Counted from the first letter of the stretch, positions 37,856 through 47,021 are shown. The stretch: 64,000 bases of DNA from Stenotrophomonas maltophilia D457 (GCF_000284595.1 NC_017671.1:2947001-3011000); one strand, 5' to 3'. Numbers and translations are program-made. Notes: generated by a model from the letters alone, not told the origin.

Positions 37856-38224
37856 CCGGTAGTCGCCGACCTCGGTCGGCGTACGCCGTCAGGCGTCATG
37901 CCCGCCGAAAAAGCGTGCCGACCAAGGTCGGCACCTACCAAAGCCGTGTGCTGCCAGGCGTCAAGCCCGCATACGGAGCGTGCCGATCTAAGGTCGGCAC
38001 CCACCAGGGCGCGGACCCAGCGGATTCAGATCAGCAGCAAAGCCCCGGTAGTCGCCGACCTTGGTCGGCGTACGCCGTCAGGCGTCATGCCCGCCGAAAA
38101 AGCGTGCCGACCAAGGTCGGCACCTACCAAAGCCGTGTGCTGCCAGGCGTCAAGCCCGCATACGGAGCGTGCCGATCTAAGGTCGGCACCCACCAGGGCG
38201 CGGACCCAGCGGATTCAGATCAGC
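37856..38224. repeat. 189-bp tandem duplication made of three SMAG hairpins per unit
   Basis: A 180-bp segment (37856-38035) is repeated at 38045-38224 with one mismatch seen (C/T at 37871 against 38060) and a 9-bp joint. Each unit holds three stem-loops: GTAG with CGCCGACC/GGTCGGCG, then GTGCCGACC/GGTCGGCAC with CTAC, then GTGCCGATC/AAGGTCGGCAC. The second copy runs into the last codons and stop of the FHA gene, so the unit includes a piece of that gene's end. Confidence 0.9.
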
Positions 38225-39026
38225 GCGCGCCGAACCAGAGCAGCAGGCTGAGCAGTGCGGCCAGCAGCAGCGCACTCACCAGCAGCCACGGCCAGCGCCG
38301 GACCCTGCGCGGCGCGGCCGGCAGCACCGGCGCCTGCTCGGCCTCGTGGCTGGCGTCGTCCTCGGCGGGCAGCGGCCGCCGGCGCGGATCGTGCGGCACT
38401 TCCAGCACGAACCGGTGCTGGCCATCGAACACGACCTGGTCGCCGGCCTGCAGCCAGCAGTGGCGCACGGCCACGCCGTTGACCCGGGTACCGTCGGCGC
38501 TGCCCAGGTCGCGCAGCAGCACGCGCTCGCCGTGCACTTCCACGCGGGCATGCTGTTCGGCGAAGGCCGGGTCATCGATGGCGATGTCGGCCTCGTTGCC
38601 GCGGCCGATCAGGCGGGCCTGCGACAGGGTGAAACTGCGGCCATGGTGCAGGCCACCGACACCGCGCAGCAGTCGTTGCTGCTCGTCGCTGCCATCCTCG
38701 TTCTTCGGCGCAGGCGCCTGCAGCAGGCTCTCGACTTCGCCCTGCAGCACCATCTCCACGCCATCCACGTATACCGCATCGCCCGCGCGCAGCAGGGCCA
38801 TCCGGCGCACCGGTCGACCATTGACGTGGATGCCGCGGATGCCATTGCCGACCTGCAGCCAGAGGCCGCGATCGTCCATGCAGAACTGGGCCAGCAGCAG
38901 GGCGCCGTGGCCGGCATCACCGAGCCGCACGCTGCCGTTGGCCTGGCGCACGATGCGCTGCACCCCGGGCCGCAGGGGCTGGTCGGGCTGTTGTTGCTGA
39001 CTGAAGTGAACTAGCAGGTTCTGCAC
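38220..39026 (-). CDS. Tail-anchored protein with two FHA domains
   Basis: 268 residues from GTG 39026, chosen because the sequence before it has no conserved character. Two forkhead-associated folds are visible: a degenerate one (about 35-105, GNGIRGIHVNGRPVRRMALLRAGDAVYVDG) and a typical one (about 130-210, ARLIGRGNEADIAIDDPAFAEQHARVEVHGERVLLRDLGSADGTRVNG). A single hydrophobic segment (about 247-265) ends the protein. FHA domains bind phosphothreonine, so it should be a membrane-bound phospho-reader. No kinase is adjacent. The stop codon sits inside a duplicated REP block. Confidence 0.75.
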   Translation of the reverse strand: MQNLLVHFSQQQQPDQPLRPGVQRIVRQANGSVRLGDAGHGALLLAQFCMDDRGLWLQVGNGIRGIHVNGRPVRRMALLRAGDAVYVDGVEMVLQGEVESLLQAPAPKNEDGSDEQQRLLRGVGGLHHGRSFTLSQARLIGRGNEADIAIDDPAFAEQHARVEVHGERVLLRDLGSADGTRVNGVAVRHCWLQAGDQVVFDGQHRFVLEVPHDPRRRPLPAEDDASHEAEQAPVLPAAPRRVRRWPWLLVSALLLAALLSLLLWFGAR

Positions 39027-39151
39027 GCGGCGCAGCCTAGCAGGTTGGTCGCCAACGAAGAAGAACCCACGATGAGTGCTTGGCGCGGCGGCCCTTGATG
39101 CGCACAATGCTCGCCCTCTTTGATCATCCCCGCCCTGCGCCAGGAGCCTGC

Positions 39152-39427
39152 ATGTCCACCATCGATGTCCGCCACGCCCACGCCCTGCCCGACGCACAGG
39201 CGCGCGCCGCGATCGAACAGGTCGCTGCCAAGCTGTCCGAGCGCTTCGGCCTGAAGTCGTCCTGGACCGCCGACGTCCTGAACTTCTCCGGCAGCGGTGT
39301 GGACGGTGCGATCGAACTGCAGCCGGGCGCCGTGCGCGTGACCGCCAAGCTCGGTTTCCTGCTGTCGGCGATGAAGGGCATGGTCGAAGGCGAGATCCAG
39401 CGCGTGCTGAAGGAAAAGCTGGGCTGA
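39152..39427 (+). CDS. Polyhydroxyalkanoic acid system (PHA granule region) family protein
   Basis: 91 residues from ATG 39152 with AGGAG upstream. The sequence MSTIDVRHAHALPDAQARAAIEQVAAKLSERFG...FSGSGVDGAIELQPGAVRVTAKLGFLLSAMKGMVEGEI fits the small PHA-system family. The next gene is a phasin-like protein 80 bp away, which supports a granule-related role. No PHA synthase is in the window. Confidence 0.75.
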   Translation: MSTIDVRHAHALPDAQARAAIEQVAAKLSERFGLKSSWTADVLNFSGSGVDGAIELQPGAVRVTAKLGFLLSAMKGMVEGEIQRVLKEKLG

Positions 39428-39507
39428 ATCCTGGCGGCGGCCATCACGGCCGTGCAACGCCACCGCGCGCTACTCTCGGGGCAGGCCCAACTCCCACGGG
39501 AAGTGCG

Positions 39508-39999
39508 ATGAACCACTACGAGAACGACGACCGCCGCAACGACGACGCCTCTTTCGGTGACCAGGCCGAGCGCTTCTCGCGCAAGCTCAGCGATTCGGCG
39601 CAACAGGTCTGGCTGGCCGGGCTGGGTGCGCTGGGGCGCGCGCAGGCCGAGGGCAGCCGCTTCTTCGACGGCCTGGTGAAGGAAGGCGAAGCCTGGGAAG
39701 CCCGCCGCCGTGAACGCAGCGGCGAACAGGGCCCGGGCTGGCGTGACAACGTCGAATCGTCCCTGGATGAAGCCCGCGAGAAGGCCTCGGGCACCTGGAA
39801 CAAGGTCGAGAAGGCCTTCGATGACCAGGTGCAGGGCGTGCTCAAGCGGCTGCATGTGCCCACGGCCGACGAGGTGACCGCGCTGGAAGCCCGCATCGAT
39901 GCCCTGCACGCGCGCCTGGCCAGGCTGGAAAACCGGGCGGCTTCGGGTGCAGATGCCCCCGCCCCGGGCAGCCATCAATCGCCGGACAGCATTCCCTGA
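39508..39999 (+). CDS. Phasin-family (PhaF/PhaI-like) protein
   Basis: 163 residues. The central helical part (about 20-70: FSRKLSDSAQQVWLAGLGALGRAQAEGSRFFDGLVKEGEAW) is the phasin signature of PhaF-type proteins. It is followed by a charged region and a C-terminal coiled coil (VPTADEVTALEARIDALHARLARLE). Phasins coat PHA granules. In genomes without PHA synthesis their role is unclear. It is probably cotranscribed with the preceding gene. Confidence 0.8.
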   Translation: MNHYENDDRRNDDASFGDQAERFSRKLSDSAQQVWLAGLGALGRAQAEGSRFFDGLVKEGEAWEARRRERSGEQGPGWRDNVESSLDEAREKASGTWNKVEKAFDDQVQGVLKRLHVPTADEVTALEARIDALHARLARLENRAASGADAPAPGSHQSPDSIP

Positions 40000-40044
40000 G
40001 CGCAATTGTTGCAATGCAATAAATTTTGATTGACAATCGCGAGC

Positions 40045-40110
40045 AACCCGCCAATCGCTTCGGCTGCCGTTTGTTCCCTCCCCTCACGGCTTCAGGATTG
40101 GCGGGTTTTT
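40045..40110 (+). ncRNA. Structured element: candidate small RNA or unusual terminator
   Basis: Perfect 12-bp arms AACCCGCCAATC (40045-40056) and GATTGGCGGGTT (40096-40107), followed by TTT, enclose a 39-nt loop. Within the loop a 5-bp stem GCCGT/ACGGC encloses a pyrimidine-rich stretch with CCCTCCCC. An AT-rich segment lies just upstream (40005-40035). It could be the terminator of the phasin gene, but the loop is far larger than usual, and a short regulatory RNA with its own terminator is an alternative. Confidence 0.45.
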
Positions 40111-40235
40111 CGTGTCCGCCGTATACCGATCTGCGCGCTCCATCACGCTTCCTGTCAGGAACATCCTGACCCAGCCGGGCACCGCGACCTTTACACTGTC
40201 GCTCTCCGCTTTCGCCCCTTCCGCCCTACTCCTGC

Positions 40236-41240
40236 ATGCTCCCCTGGATCCTGGCCCTGCTGTCGGCCCTGCTTACCTGTTCCCTGGCCGTTGTCTATCT
40301 GTGGTGGATCAAGCGGCGGCAGAAGGAGATGCAACTCGGCCTGCAGGCCCTGGCAGGCATGCACTGGCGCGAATTCTCGGTTCTGGTCAAGCGCATGCTG
40401 CGCGAACAGCGCGGCCTGCGTGAGCTGATCGATCCGGCCGAAGATACCCGCGAGCCGAGCAGCGACTTCCTGCTCAGCGATGGCCCCAATCAATGGCTGG
40501 TGTCGTGCAAGCACGGCCTGGCCTACCGCATCGGCACCGCCGCAGTGAACGAACTGGGTGCGGCCGCGCGCCTGGCCGGCGCCAAGGGTGGCGTACTGCT
40601 GACCGAAGGCCGTATCGAGCGCGACGGCCGTGGCGCCGCCGAGAAGCAGGCGGTTGAAGTGCTGGACGGGCCGCGCCTGTGGCCGTTGCTGCAGCCCTAC
40701 CTCCCTGCCGATATCGAAGCGCGCGTGCGCGCCAGCGCCCGGCACGAAGCGCTGCGCCGCATTGCCATTGCCGCACTGGGTTCGGCCACGCTGGGGCTGC
40801 TTGTCGGCCTGGGTCTGCAGGGCCTGCATGTGGAAGAGGCCACTCCGGTCGCTGCGGCGCCGGTGGTGGCAACGCCTTCGGCCGCGCCTTCAGCCGCACC
40901 CGCCCCGATCGAAGCAGTCCCTGCGGTCGCCCCCGCTCCCACGCCTGCCGTCGCGCCCGCGACCGACGCGCGCAGCAATCCCGACCCCGATGCCGCCACG
41001 CTGGAGCGCTTCCAGGCCGATCTGGCCCGCGCCCTGGCCGGCAAGCCCGGCATCGCCAGCGGTGTCTGGCTGACCCGGCAGACACTGGCGATCAACCGCA
41101 CCGGCGAACTGGACGCGGTGTGGCCGCTGGTCTGCGAGGAAGTGCTGCACTACCCCGCGCTGCGCAACGTGCGCATCCAGCTCAACGCCCGCCCCGGCGT
41201 GGATGAGCCCGTACGCTGGCGGCAGTGCGCTACGTATTGA
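40236..41240 (+). CDS. Membrane-anchored restriction-endonuclease-like (Mrr_cat) protein
   Basis: 334 residues. An N-terminal transmembrane segment (about 4-25) is followed by an Mrr-like domain (about 40-155: GMHWREFSVLVKRML, SSDFLLSDGPNQWLVSCKHGLAYRIG, GAKGGVLLTEGRI), a second transmembrane segment (about 173-190), a Pro/Ala-rich linker and a C-terminal domain of about 80 residues. The D...CK pair matches the PD-(D/E)xK layout with Cys in place of Glu/Asp. Proteins of this form are common in xanthomonads. Real nuclease activity is uncertain. Confidence 0.65.
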   Translation: MLPWILALLSALLTCSLAVVYLWWIKRRQKEMQLGLQALAGMHWREFSVLVKRMLREQRGLRELIDPAEDTREPSSDFLLSDGPNQWLVSCKHGLAYRIGTAAVNELGAAARLAGAKGGVLLTEGRIERDGRGAAEKQAVEVLDGPRLWPLLQPYLPADIEARVRASARHEALRRIAIAALGSATLGLLVGLGLQGLHVEEATPVAAAPVVATPSAAPSAAPAPIEAVPAVAPAPTPAVAPATDARSNPDPDAATLERFQADLARALAGKPGIASGVWLTRQTLAINRTGELDAVWPLVCEEVLHYPALRNVRIQLNARPGVDEPVRWRQCATY

Positions 41241-41249
41241 TGGCGCAGC

Positions 41250-41370
41250 ATCCGCGCATGGCGTGGATCTACTGAATCCCGATGCGCGACCCCTTGGTAG
41301 ATCCACGCCACGCGTGGATGCCTTTGCAGAGTTGAGCCACGCGCGAACAACAGCCGAGCATGGGCTCGGC
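41250..41370. repeat. Cluster of three REP-type stem-loops
   Basis: A minus-strand element ending GGATCTAC is at 41250-41272. A plus-strand element starting GTAGATCCACGCC is at 41297-41319. A hairpin GCCGAGC/GCTCGGC lies at 41353-41370. They fill the gap between the Mrr-like gene and hicB. Confidence 0.75.
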
Positions 41371-41386
41371 TCCACATGGCGCCTGC

Positions 41387-41779
41387 TCAGCCCAATGCCG
41401 CGAGATGGGCGATGTAACTGGAGCGCGATTCACCCGCCGCTCTGGCCTGCGCATCCAGCCTCGCCAGGATCCGGCGTGGCAGGCTGATATTGACCCGCTC
41501 GATGGTGTCGTCCAGCAGAGCCGGATCAACGCAGATGTACGCAAGAATCCAACAGATGTCCTTGGATGCCTCGGCGGCGATCTTCTGCGGCGCTGAAGGT
41601 GTCGGAATCGAGCGCCCCTCATCCAGGGCCACATCAATCCAGGCGAGCGCCGCCTCTTCCGCCGCAGTGAGCGCATCATCAAGCGTGTCGGCCGCTGAGA
41701 AGCACCCCGGCAGATCTGGAACGACCACACCCCACGCGGTGCGCTCATCGCCCGCCTCGATCAAGACTGGATATCGCAT
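41387..41779 (-). CDS. hicB: HicB-type antitoxin
   Basis: 130 residues from ATG 41779. The N-terminal degraded RNase H-like fold reads MRYPVLIEAGDERTAWGVVVPDLPGCFSAADTLDDALTAAEEAALAWID, and the C-terminal ribbon-helix-helix (about 97-130) reads ERVNISLPRRILARLDAQARAAGESRSSYIAHLA. It neutralises HicA and represses the operon through the ribbon-helix-helix. It starts 8 bp after hicA. The order toxin then antitoxin is usual for hicAB. Confidence 0.92.
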   Translation of the reverse strand: MRYPVLIEAGDERTAWGVVVPDLPGCFSAADTLDDALTAAEEAALAWIDVALDEGRSIPTPSAPQKIAAEASKDICWILAYICVDPALLDDTIERVNISLPRRILARLDAQARAAGESRSSYIAHLAALG

Positions 41780-41787
41780 GGGCCCTC

Positions 41788-41970
41788 CTACGTCAGTCCT
41801 GCGAGCTTCCGCAACGCCTGCACCAGCCCTTTCCCCAGATCCTTCCTTGGGTGAGGAACGGTGATGATGTGAGGGTGCTGCGAGTGCACGAATACATGAT
41901 GGGATCCGCGGATCCGACGACAGATCCAACCTGCCGCTTCCAGTTCCCGGATGAGGTCCCTGCTCTTCAT
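41788..41970 (-). CDS. hicA: HicA-type mRNA interferase toxin
   Basis: 60 residues from ATG 41970. The double-stranded RNA-binding-like fold is clear: MKSRDLIRELEAAGWICRRIRGSHHVFVHSQHPHIITVPHPRKDLGKGLVQALRKLAGL. It includes the catalytic His in GSHHVF and the HPRKDLGKG loop. It cleaves mRNAs when free of HicB. The start is set by a palindrome just upstream; the longer in-frame version would read through it. Confidence 0.92.
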   Translation of the reverse strand: MKSRDLIRELEAAGWICRRIRGSHHVFVHSQHPHIITVPHPRKDLGKGLVQALRKLAGLT

Positions 41971-41976
41971 GCAGGG

Positions 41977-41990
41977 ACGATACACATCGT
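41977..41990 (-). promoter_or_regulatory. Candidate HicB operator (ACGAT-ACAC-ATCGT)
   Basis: Perfect 5-bp inverted arms with a 4-nt spacer end 7 bp upstream of the hicA start codon, where promoter and ribosome-binding site must lie. It is a natural site for ribbon-helix-helix autoregulation. Confidence 0.55.
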
Positions 41991-42034
41991 ACACACGCCC
42001 CGACAGAGTTCAAGGCGACAGTCGTTTCGGCAGA

Positions 42035-42057
42035 GTAGATCCACGCCATGCGTGGAT
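42035..42057 (+). repeat. SMAG-type GTAG stem-loop
   Basis: GTAGATCCACGCCATGCGTGGAT: GTAG followed by the stem ATCCACGC/GCGTGGAT, ending 7 bp from the hutC stop. The same sequence family appears at 41250-41319. Confidence 0.75.
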
Positions 42058-42064
42058 GGAATCC

Positions 42065-42793
42065 CTATCGCGCGCCCGGCGCGAAGCGCGCCACCAGGTC
42101 CCAGGCATCCCCCAGGAACACCTGGCGAACGCGGGTGATCGGCTGTTCGCCACGCCAGGTCAGGCGTTCGATCACCAGGCAGGCGGTACCGGGCTTCACA
42201 TCCAGCAGCCTAGCGGTGGCAGTATCCGCGCCCCAGGCACTGATGCGATGCTGGGCACGGGTCCAGGACACGTTCTGCAGCAGCCAGCTGCCCGGGGCGG
42301 TGGTGCTGAAGTCGACCTCCAACACCTCGGGCACGCCCACCGGGCTGATCAGGCGGTGCTCCAGTGCCAGCGGGCGGTCATCGGCCAGGTGCAGGCAGCG
42401 CATCGCCAGCAGCATTTCGCTGCCGGCCAGCTCGACTTCGCCGGCATTGCCGGCATCGGCCAGGCGCAGGTCGCGCTGCAGCAATCGATAGGCGTACTGA
42501 TGTCCCCGCGAGCCGACTTCCATCGCAATGTCGGGAATCTCCAGCGCCACCTGCTCCAGGTGCGGTGGCTGACGCGCCACGAACGAACCCGCGCGACGGC
42601 GGCGCTCGATCATGCCGCTCTCGGCCAGTGCGGTCAGCACCTTGTTCACCGTCATCCGCGAGCAGCCGTACTGCTCCATCAGCTCGTGTTCGTACGGAAT
42701 ACGAAAGCCTGGCGCCCATTCTCCGCTGAGGATGCGGCTTTCCAGATCGCTGCGGATACGCTGGTTGAGCGTGGCGGACTTGCTGGCCTTCAC
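42065..42793 (-). CDS. hutC: Histidine utilization repressor (GntR/HutC family)
   Basis: 242 residues from GTG 42793. The N-terminal GntR winged helix (NQRIRSDLESRILSGEWAPGFRIPYEHELMEQYGCSRMTVNKVLTALAESGMIERRRRAGSFVA) is joined to a UTRA effector domain (about 95-240) that binds urocanate. It represses the hut genes in the absence of urocanate. It lies 28 bp after hutF on the same strand, so it is autoregulated with it. The open frame extends far upstream through hutF, but only this start makes sense. Confidence 0.93.
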   Translation of the reverse strand: MKASKSATLNQRIRSDLESRILSGEWAPGFRIPYEHELMEQYGCSRMTVNKVLTALAESGMIERRRRAGSFVARQPPHLEQVALEIPDIAMEVGSRGHQYAYRLLQRDLRLADAGNAGEVELAGSEMLLAMRCLHLADDRPLALEHRLISPVGVPEVLEVDFSTTAPGSWLLQNVSWTRAQHRISAWGADTATARLLDVKPGTACLVIERLTWRGEQPITRVRQVFLGDAWDLVARFAPGAR

Positions 42794-42821
42794 GTAATGG
42801 GGTCTCGGTGGCGGGAGGCGA

Positions 42822-44192
42822 TCAGCCCAGCACGCCGCGCAGGGCGGCAGCGAAGGCGCTGGTGATCGCCTCGCGCTGCAGGTGGCGGCCCTCGGCCACG
42901 CACTGGCGGCCATGGCGCCAGACCGATCGCAGCGCGCCATTACGTGCGGCGAACACCCAGCTGTCAAGCCATGCGTCATCCTGTCGCGCCTGCAGCGCCG
43001 GGTGTGCGGCGTCCAGTTCAACCAGATCGGCACTGGCGCCGACCTGCAGGCCGGCGGCCACGCCCAGCGCCTGTGCGCCACCGTGCAGTGCACCTTCAAA
43101 CAGGAAACGACCGCTGCTGCGGGTGGCATCCGGCGCCAGCACGTTGCGCCCGCGCAGGGTAAGCCGCTGGCCGTACTCGAGCAGGCGCAGTTCTTCGGCC
43201 GCGTCGATCAGCACATTGGAATCGGAACCGACGCCGAAGCGCCCGCCCTCGCGCGCGAACGCCTGCATCGGGAACAGGCCGTCGCCCAGGTTGGCCTCGG
43301 TGATCGGGCACAGGCCGGCCACGGCCTGGCTGGCGACGATGGCCGCGCGCTCGTCATCAGTGATATGGGTGGCATGCACCAGGCACCAGCGCGCATCCAC
43401 CGGCGCATGGTTGTACAGCCACTGCACCGGGCGCTGGCCGCTCCAGGCCAGGCAGGCCTCCACTTCGCGCACCTGCTCGGCGATATGGATGTGCAACGGG
43501 CCGTCGGTCAGCGGCAGCAACGCACTCAGTTCCTCGCCGGTGACCGCACGCAGGCTGTGCGGTGCGATGCCGAGCACCGCGTCGGGCAGCGCGGCCAAGG
43601 CCGGCTTGGCGGCCTCCAGCAGCTGCGCGAAGCCGTCCACGTCGTGGATCAGGCGCCGCTGCGCTGGATTCGGCGCCGCCCCGCCGAAATCGGCATGTGC
43701 ATAGAACACCGGCAGCAGGGTCAAGCCAATGCCGGTCTGGTCGGCGGCGGCGGCGATCCGCGCACTCATCTCGGCGCGGTTGGTATACGGCCGGCCGTCG
43801 GCATCGTGGTGCAGGTAATGGAATTCGCCGACGCGGGTGAAGCCGCTTTCCAGCATTTCCATGTAGGCCTGGGCGGCAATGGCCTGCACCGCGTCTGGGC
43901 GCAGGTGGGCCAGGAAACGGTACATCAGCTCGCGCCAGCTCCAGAAGCTGTCACCGTCGCCGCCGCCGATCTCGGTCAGCCCGGCCATGCCGCGCTGGAA
44001 CGCATGGCTGTGCAGGTTGGGCAGGCCCGGCACCAGGATGCCGACGCGGGTGTCGCCCGCCTGCGCGCCCTGCCCCGTGCTGATGGCCGCGATGCGACCG
44101 TCCTGCACCTGCAGGCGGACATCGCGGGCCCAACCCTCGGCCAGCAGGGCGTGGGCGGCATGGAAACTGTGCGGGGAACGCGAATCGGACAT
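42822..44192 (-). CDS. hutF: Formimidoylglutamate deiminase
   Basis: 456 residues. Amidohydrolase fold with the metal-binding HxH near residue 61 (PGLPNLHSHAFQRGMAGL), FWSWRELMYRF, GEFHYLHHDADG, IHIAEQ and the later HATHIT, ending with SDSNVLIDAAEELRLLEYGQRL. It turns N-formimino-glutamate into N-formylglutamate plus ammonia, which commits the organism to the five-step Hut pathway finished by hutG. It is divergent from hutI. Confidence 0.95.
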   Translation of the reverse strand: MSDSRSPHSFHAAHALLAEGWARDVRLQVQDGRIAAISTGQGAQAGDTRVGILVPGLPNLHSHAFQRGMAGLTEIGGGDGDSFWSWRELMYRFLAHLRPDAVQAIAAQAYMEMLESGFTRVGEFHYLHHDADGRPYTNRAEMSARIAAAADQTGIGLTLLPVFYAHADFGGAAPNPAQRRLIHDVDGFAQLLEAAKPALAALPDAVLGIAPHSLRAVTGEELSALLPLTDGPLHIHIAEQVREVEACLAWSGQRPVQWLYNHAPVDARWCLVHATHITDDERAAIVASQAVAGLCPITEANLGDGLFPMQAFAREGGRFGVGSDSNVLIDAAEELRLLEYGQRLTLRGRNVLAPDATRSSGRFLFEGALHGGAQALGVAAGLQVGASADLVELDAAHPALQARQDDAWLDSWVFAARNGALRSVWRHGRQCVAEGRHLQREAITSAFAAALRGVLG

Positions 44193-44222
44193 GGCTGGAC
44201 AACCCGAAATGGACGCCTATAT

Positions 44223-44232
44223 TGTATAGACA
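44223..44232. promoter_or_regulatory. Candidate HutC operator (TGTATAGACA)
   Basis: An imperfect palindrome, TGTATAGACA, in the 67-bp AT-rich gap between hutF and hutI. HutC sites in proteobacteria are palindromes with TGT...ACA arms. One repressor bound here would control both directions. Confidence 0.55.
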
Positions 44233-44259
44233 TATAAGCACAGCCGCGTTGTGGATGCC

Positions 44260-45483
44260 ATGCACGTCGATACCCTCTGGTCCAACGTCCACCTGATCAC
44301 CCTTGATGGCGAAGGGCTGGGTGTCATCCGCGATGGCGTCCTGGCCTGCGCCGACGGCCGCATCGTCCATGTCGGCGCGGCCGGCAGCGATGCCCACCTG
44401 CAGCCGACCACCCGCATCGACGGCGAAGGCCGTTGGATTTCGCCCGGCCTGATCGACTGCCATACCCACCTGGTCTACGCCGGCAACCGCGCCAGCGAGT
44501 TCGAGCAGCGCCTGCAGGGCGTCAGCTATGCCGAGATCGCCCGTGCCGGCGGCGGCATCGTCTCCACCGTGCGCGCCACCCGTGCCGCCACGCCGGAACA
44601 GCTGGCCCGCGAAAGCCGGCCACGCCTGCTGGCGATGCGCGCCGAGGGCGTGACCACCCTCGAGATCAAGTCCGGCTACGGCCTGACCCTGCCCGACGAG
44701 CGCAAGCAGCTGCAGGTGGCGCGTGCGCTGGGCGAGGAATGCCGGGTCAACGTGGTGACCACCTTCCTCGGCGCGCACGCGGTTCCGCCAGGCCGCGAAG
44801 CACAGGAGTACACCGACGAAGTGTGCGAGGTGATGATTCCGGCCATCGCCGCCGAAGGCCTGGCCGAAGCGGTGGATGTGTTCTGCGAGAACATCGCCTT
44901 CTCGCCGGCGCAGGCGCGCCAGGTCTTTGAGGCGGCGCGCGCCAACGGGCTGTCGGTGAAGATCCACGCCGAGCAGCTGAGCAACCAGCATGGCGCCGAA
45001 CTGGCGGCCCGCTTCGGGGCACTGTCGGCCGACCATATCGAACATCTGGACGATGCCGGCATCGCCGCGATGGCCGCTGCCGGTACCGTCGCCGTGCTGC
45101 TTCCCGGTGCCTTCTATTTCACCCGCGATACCACCCTGCCGCCGATCGCCGCGCTGCGTGCGGCCGGCGTACCGCTGGCGCTGGCCACCGACAGCAACCC
45201 GGGCACTTCGCCGCTGACCAGCCCACTGCTGGCGATGAACATGGGCGCCACCCTGTTCCGCCTGACCGTGGACGAGTGCATCGCCGGCTTCACCCGTGAA
45301 GCGGCGCGCGCACTGGGCCATGGCGAGCGCATCGGCCGCCTGGCGGTGGGCATGGACTGCGACCTGGCGATCTGGGACATCGATGCCCCCGCCGACCTGG
45401 TCTATCGCATTGGATTCAACCCGCTGCACGCGCGCGTGGTGCGCGGACAGCCCGACCTGCCTGCCTCCTGGAGCAACACATGA
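44260..45483 (+). CDS. hutI: Imidazolonepropionase
   Basis: 407 residues from ATG 44260 (GTG 44251 adds three). Amidohydrolase signatures: [27 protein letters not shown] (metal-binding HxH), [27 protein letters not shown] and [10 protein letters not shown]. It hydrolyses imidazolone-5-propionate to N-formimino-glutamate, step three of the pathway. The stop overlaps the hutH start by 4 bp (ATGA). Confidence 0.96.
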   Translation: MHVDTLWSNVHLITLDGEGLGVIRDGVLACADGRIVHVGAAGSDAHLQPTTRIDGEGRWISPGLIDCHTHLVYAGNRASEFEQRLQGVSYAEIARAGGGIVSTVRATRAATPEQLARESRPRLLAMRAEGVTTLEIKSGYGLTLPDERKQLQVARALGEECRVNVVTTFLGAHAVPPGREAQEYTDEVCEVMIPAIAAEGLAEAVDVFCENIAFSPAQARQVFEAARANGLSVKIHAEQLSNQHGAELAARFGALSADHIEHLDDAGIAAMAAAGTVAVLLPGAFYFTRDTTLPPIAALRAAGVPLALATDSNPGTSPLTSPLLAMNMGATLFRLTVDECIAGFTREAARALGHGERIGRLAVGMDCDLAIWDIDAPADLVYRIGFNPLHARVVRGQPDLPASWSNT

Positions 45484-47021
45484 GCAACACCCTGGTTCTT
45501 CGCCCCGGCCATGTCACTCTCGCCCAGTGGCGGCAGGTCTATCGCGGTGCGCCGCTTGCACTGGACCCGGCCGCGCTGCCGGTGGTGCGCGCCAGTGCGG
45601 CGGCGGTGGCCGCCATCGTCGCCAAGGGCGCGCCGGTGTATGGCATCAACACCGGCTTCGGCAAGCTGGCCAGCGTGCGCATCGAGCGCGAAGACCTGGC
45701 CACCCTGCAGCGGAACATTGTGCTCTCGCATGCCGCTGGCGTGGGCGAGCCGATGCCTGCCAGCGTGGTGCGCCTGATGATGGCGCTGAAGCTGGTCAGC
45801 CTGGCGCAGGGTGCGTCAGGCATTCGCGAGGAGACCCTGCTGCTGCTGGAAGCGATGCTGGTCAAGGGCGTGCTGCCGGTGGTGCCCGCACAGGGCTCGG
45901 TGGGTGCCTCGGGTGACCTGGCGCCGCTCTCGCACCTGGCCAGCGTGATGCTGGGCGTAGGCGAAGCCTTCATCGGTGACGAGCGCCTACCGGCAGCCGA
46001 CGCACTGGCACGTGCCGGCCTGCAGCCGATCGAACTGGGCGCGAAGGAAGGCCTGGCGCTGCTCAACGGCACCCAGTTCTCCACCGCCTATGCGTTGGCC
46101 GGCCTGTTCGAGATCGAAACCGTGTTCCAGGCCGCACTGGTGACCGGCGCGCTGTCGGTGGAAGCTGCCAAGGGTTCCGACACGCCCTTCGACCCGCGCA
46201 TCCACGCGATCCGCGGCCAGCGCGGGCAGATCGCCACCGCCGCCACCCTGCGCGCGCTGATGCAGGGCTCGGACATCCGCGAATCACACCGTGACAACGA
46301 CGTGCGAGTGCAGGATCCGTACTGCCTGCGCTGCCAGCCGCAGGTGATGGGCGCGGCGCTGGACATCCTGCGCCAGGCCGCGACCACGCTGGAAATCGAA
46401 GCCAACGGCGTGTCCGACAATCCGCTGGTGTTCACCGACACCGGCGAAGCGCTGTCCGGTGGCAACTTCCACGCCGAGCCGGTCGCCTTTGCCGCCGACA
46501 TGCTGGCGATGGCGGTGTGCGAGATTGGCTCGATCAGCGAGCGCCGCCTGGCGATGCTGGTGGACCCGGCCCTGTCCGGCCTGCCGGCGTTCCTGACCCC
46601 GCGCCCGGGCCTGAATTCCGGCTTCATGATTCCGCAGGTGACCGCCGCTGCACTGGTCTCGGAAAACAAGCAGCGCGCCTACCCGGCCAGCGTTGATTCG
46701 ATCCCGACCTCGGCCAACCAGGAAGACCATGTGTCGATGGCCGCGCATGGCGCACGCCGGCTGATGCAGATGGCCGAGAACGCCGCCAACGTGATCGGCA
46801 TCGAGCTGCTGGCCGCTGCGCAGGGATGCGACTTCCACGCGCCGCTGCGCTCCAGCGCCGCGCTGGAAACCGTGCGCGCCACCCTGCGTGCGCAGGTGCC
46901 GACGCTGGAAGAAGACCGCTACTTCCATCCGGACATGGTGACCGCCACGAATCTGGTGCGCAGTGGCGCGCTGGCGCAGGGCCTGACCGACCTGCTGCCA
47001 ACCGTGGAACCGCAGGCATGA
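45480..47021 (+). CDS. hutH: Histidine ammonia-lyase
   Basis: 513 residues. The MIO prosthetic group forms from Ala143-Ser144-Gly145 in [14 protein letters not shown]. Other conserved segments are [34 protein letters not shown] and [13 protein letters not shown]. It deaminates histidine to urocanate, which is also the inducer sensed by HutC. It overlaps both hutI and hutG by 4 bp (ATGA), so translation is coupled along the operon. Confidence 0.97.
   Translation: MSNTLVLRPGHVTLAQWRQVYRGAPLALDPAALPVVRASAAAVAAIVAKGAPVYGINTGFGKLASVRIEREDLATLQRNIVLSHAAGVGEPMPASVVRLMMALKLVSLAQGASGIREETLLLLEAMLVKGVLPVVPAQGSVGASGDLAPLSHLASVMLGVGEAFIGDERLPAADALARAGLQPIELGAKEGLALLNGTQFSTAYALAGLFEIETVFQAALVTGALSVEAAKGSDTPFDPRIHAIRGQRGQIATAATLRALMQGSDIRESHRDNDVRVQDPYCLRCQPQVMGAALDILRQAATTLEIEANGVSDNPLVFTDTGEALSGGNFHAEPVAFAADMLAMAVCEIGSISERRLAMLVDPALSGLPAFLTPRPGLNSGFMIPQVTAAALVSENKQRAYPASVDSIPTSANQEDHVSMAAHGARRLMQMAENAANVIGIELLAAAQGCDFHAPLRSSAALETVRATLRAQVPTLEEDRYFHPDMVTATNLVRSGALAQGLTDLLPTVEPQA

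Noticed and set aside
37856..38224. Regular repeated hairpins considered as a CRISPR array
   Set aside because: Repeat units are 180 bp with internal palindromes and no spacer-repeat periodicity; no cas genes are present.
43951..45429. A 492-codon minus-strand frame opposite hutI
   Set aside because: Antisense shadow of hutI and the divergent hut promoter; no domain.
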